Assembly (NCBI RefSeq): GCF_900148515.1
Contig: NZ_FRXN01000002.1
Span: 496,001 to 560,000 of the forward strand
Origin: Algoriphagus zhangzhouensis
GTDB lineage: Bacteria; Bacteroidota; Bacteroidia; Cytophagales; Cyclobacteriaceae
Direction: 5' to 3'
DNA: 64,000 nucleotides
Under the pieces are notes generated by a model. The model made no database searches, was not told where the DNA came from, and saw only the letters and a list, made by a program, of their open reading frames with translations. Below, one piece after another: positions 62,497 through 64,000 of the stretch; position 1 is the first letter of the stretch; every line of letters starts with the position of its first letter. Made by a program: the position numbers and the translations under genes.

Positions 62497-63588
62497 ATGA
62501 AGAATCGAAAGTTCGTATTTAAACAAGTGGGCAAAGAACTAGGAAAGCAAATTGGTATTGCTGCTGGTTCTCTTTTGTTTTTTGCTTTTTACTTCGGTAT
62601 CACCCTCTCCAATTTGGGCCCCGCCTTTACGTTTGGATTCTTTTTGCTACCAGTCACTATGGGAATGGTCAATGTCTTTAGCTTTCATCTGATCCCAGAG
62701 TACTTATTTAAACAGAGGTACGGACTTTTCGCACTTTACACCATTTATTCTCTGGTAATCTCCATATTTCTCATCGGACTTTCTTCCTTTTATGGGGTGC
62801 TTTTTATCAATACGCTGGATCTTTTGGGAGGAGAATTCCTATTGACCAAAAACCTATATTTGATCATTATCGCGGTCTACATCGTGGTCTTAATGACCTC
62901 CGTATTTGCTGCCTATCAGGAAAATATCAAAACCCAAATTCGAAATCAGGAACTTCAATACACTTTAATCAATGGGCAACTGCAATTGAAGCAGGAGGAA
63001 CTTTCCTATCTGAAGATGCAGATCCATCCGCACTTTCTTTTCAATACTCTGAATACGATTTATGGATCTGCCATTGCAAAAAGTAGTCAGACCCCAGAAC
63101 TGATTTTGAAGCTATCTAACCTGCTGGATTACATCCTATACCAAACCAAAAAAAGCATGGTTCCATTGGCCGAAGAAATAGCGCATTTGGAAGATTATTT
63201 GGCTTTGGAAAAGATGAGACATGGATCCAGAATTAAGGTAAAAACCGATTTCCCTGAGAAAACGGATCATTTGATGATCGCTCCGATGCTCTTCCTCCCA
63301 TTGGTCGAAAATTGTTTCAAACACGGGAAATTCGACGAAAAAGACCCATTTCTGGTATTAAAAATAGAAGTACAAAACGATCAAATTGAGTTCCGCTCCA
63401 AAAATAAAATGGATGAATCCCAGGCAAAAGTCAACTTGGAATCATCTGGAATAGGTCTTCAAAATATCGCCAAAAGACTTAAACTCCTTTACCCAAAAAA
63501 GCATCAGTTCATCATCAATAAATCCGCTGATTTCTTTGAGGTCATTCTCAAACTTGAATCCTTTACTCCAAATCCTGTTTCTGTATGA
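62497..63588 (+). CDS. LytS-family sensor histidine kinase
   Basis: About 363 residues from the ATG at 62497; a TTG four codons upstream is possible. Four hydrophobic spans (residues 20-150) lead into a coiled coil (ENIKTQIRNQELQYTLINGQLQLKQEELSYLKMQ). The His_kinase box has HPHFLFNTLNTIYGSA (phospho-His), and the ATP-binding domain has MLFLPLVENCFKHG and SSGIGLQNIAKRLKLLYP. It is coupled to the response regulator by an ATGA overlap. Confidence 0.9.
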   Translation: MKNRKFVFKQVGKELGKQIGIAAGSLLFFAFYFGITLSNLGPAFTFGFFLLPVTMGMVNVFSFHLIPEYLFKQRYGLFALYTIYSLVISIFLIGLSSFYGVLFINTLDLLGGEFLLTKNLYLIIIAVYIVVLMTSVFAAYQENIKTQIRNQELQYTLINGQLQLKQEELSYLKMQIHPHFLFNTLNTIYGSAIAKSSQTPELILKLSNLLDYILYQTKKSMVPLAEEIAHLEDYLALEKMRHGSRIKVKTDFPEKTDHLMIAPMLFLPLVENCFKHGKFDEKDPFLVLKIEVQNDQIEFRSKNKMDESQAKVNLESSGIGLQNIAKRLKLLYPKKHQFIINKSADFFEVILKLESFTPNPVSV

Positions 63589-64000
63589 ATTGCCTAATCG
63601 TAGATGACGAACCCATCGCTCAGGATATTTTAAAGGAATTTGTATCCAAAGTGGATTTCCTTAATCTCACTGGAGTTTGCAGTAATGCCCATGATGCTTT
63701 CAGTGAGGTTCAAAAAAATCAAATTGATTTAGTCTTTTTAGATATCAATATGCCGGGGATTGATGGGATAGCCTTGGCCAAGATCCTGCCCAAAGATGTT
63801 CAGGTCATTTTTACGACAGCATATCGAGAATTCGCTGTAGAAGGCTTCAATCTGGAAGCAACTGATTACTTGTTGAAACCGATACCTTTCGAGCGCTTTC
63901 TAAAGGCAGTGAACAAATTCCGAGAATCAAAAAGCATTTCAAATCCAATTGCCGAAAGGCCAGACTTTATTTTCGTTCGTCAGGATAGGAAAATGGAGAA
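63585..64000 (+). CDS. LytTR-type response regulator, 3' end missing
   Basis: The gene starts at the ATG at 63585, overlapping the kinase stop codon, and runs off the right edge. The receiver domain is complete: CLIVDDEPIAQDIL (acidic pocket), LVFLDINMPGIDGI (phospho-Asp), FTTAYREFAVEGF and YLLKPIPFERF (conserved Lys). The final residues (DFIFVRQDRKME) look like the start of a LytTR DNA-binding domain. No stop codon is seen. Confidence 0.88.
   Translation, partial: MNCLIVDDEPIAQDILKEFVSKVDFLNLTGVCSNAHDAFSEVQKNQIDLVFLDINMPGIDGIALAKILPKDVQVIFTTAYREFAVEGFNLEATDYLLKPIPFERFLKAVNKFRESKSISNPIAERPDFIFVRQDRKME

Noticed and set aside
1-64000. tRNA, rRNA, transposase and prophage genes
   Set aside because: None was recognised on reading both strands; without a covariance search, a short tRNA could still have been missed, but no candidate was seen.

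Overview
The window comes from a chromosome of the phylum Bacteroidota, most likely order Cytophagales and close to Algoriphagus or a related member of the Cyclobacteriaceae. This rests on the adjacent SusC/SusD pair, a GldJ-type gliding/type IX secretion lipoprotein, many lipoproteins and outer-membrane barrels with Bacteroidota-style signal peptides, A+T-rich spacers with no clear Shine-Dalgarno sequences, and a TAnnTTTG-like promoter. The genus is an inference. No tRNA, rRNA, CRISPR array, insertion sequence or prophage was seen.

Layout. 1-2.3 kb: the end of a rubredoxin-domain protein (cut by the window edge) and an alginate-export-type barrel. 2.4-9.1 kb: a mixed stretch with a degenerate alpha/beta hydrolase, an ECF sigma factor with a small repeat protein, a TPR lipoprotein, a TIM-barrel isomerase, a HigB/HigA-like toxin-antitoxin pair and two small membrane proteins; the second is framed by 12-bp inverted repeats like a gene cassette. 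9.2-15.5 kb: a leftward eight-gene molybdenum-cofactor operon (moeA, mobA, cobA, moaD, an E1/rhodanese fusion, moaE, a moaC-moaB fusion, moaA). It includes the siroheme enzyme CobA, so it probably serves assimilatory nitrate reduction together with the genes at the left edge; both promoters carry the same TAAGTA-N4-TACTTA palindrome.

15.7-31.7 kb: TPM/LemA genes, a retropepsin-PDZ protein, a Fur regulator, an orphan oxidase subunit III, mfd, gldJ, a lipoprotein, a barrel, an S9 peptidase, an AAA/DUF4143 ATPase with paired palindromes at its promoter, and uppP. 31.8-35.9 kb: a DUF4139 protein carrying a SusC-like insert, a three-gene group with a winged-helix regulator and a duplicated operator, and a TonB/TPR-like protein.

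36.1-47.8 kb is the most coherent accessory region. It holds a BCCT transporter, a clear choline dehydrogenase (BetA), an alkaline-phosphatase-superfamily phosphodiesterase, SusD, SusC, a Tat-exported metallophosphoesterase and a TetR/BetI-like regulator. One operator type lies upstream of both susC and the metallophosphoesterase gene. I propose that it captures choline phosphoesters, releases choline and oxidises it to glycine betaine.

47.9-64 kb: small enzymes and stress genes (DinB-like, VOC, an NlpE-like lipoprotein, OxyR), a Gfo/Idh/MocA oxidoreductase, an OhrR-like MarR regulator facing a quinone oxidoreductase, an M20 peptidase, a full-length DsbD, a barrel protein, a class C serine hydrolase, a GH18 enzyme, an ExbB/MotA-like protein, and a LytS/LytTR two-component pair whose response regulator runs off the right edge.
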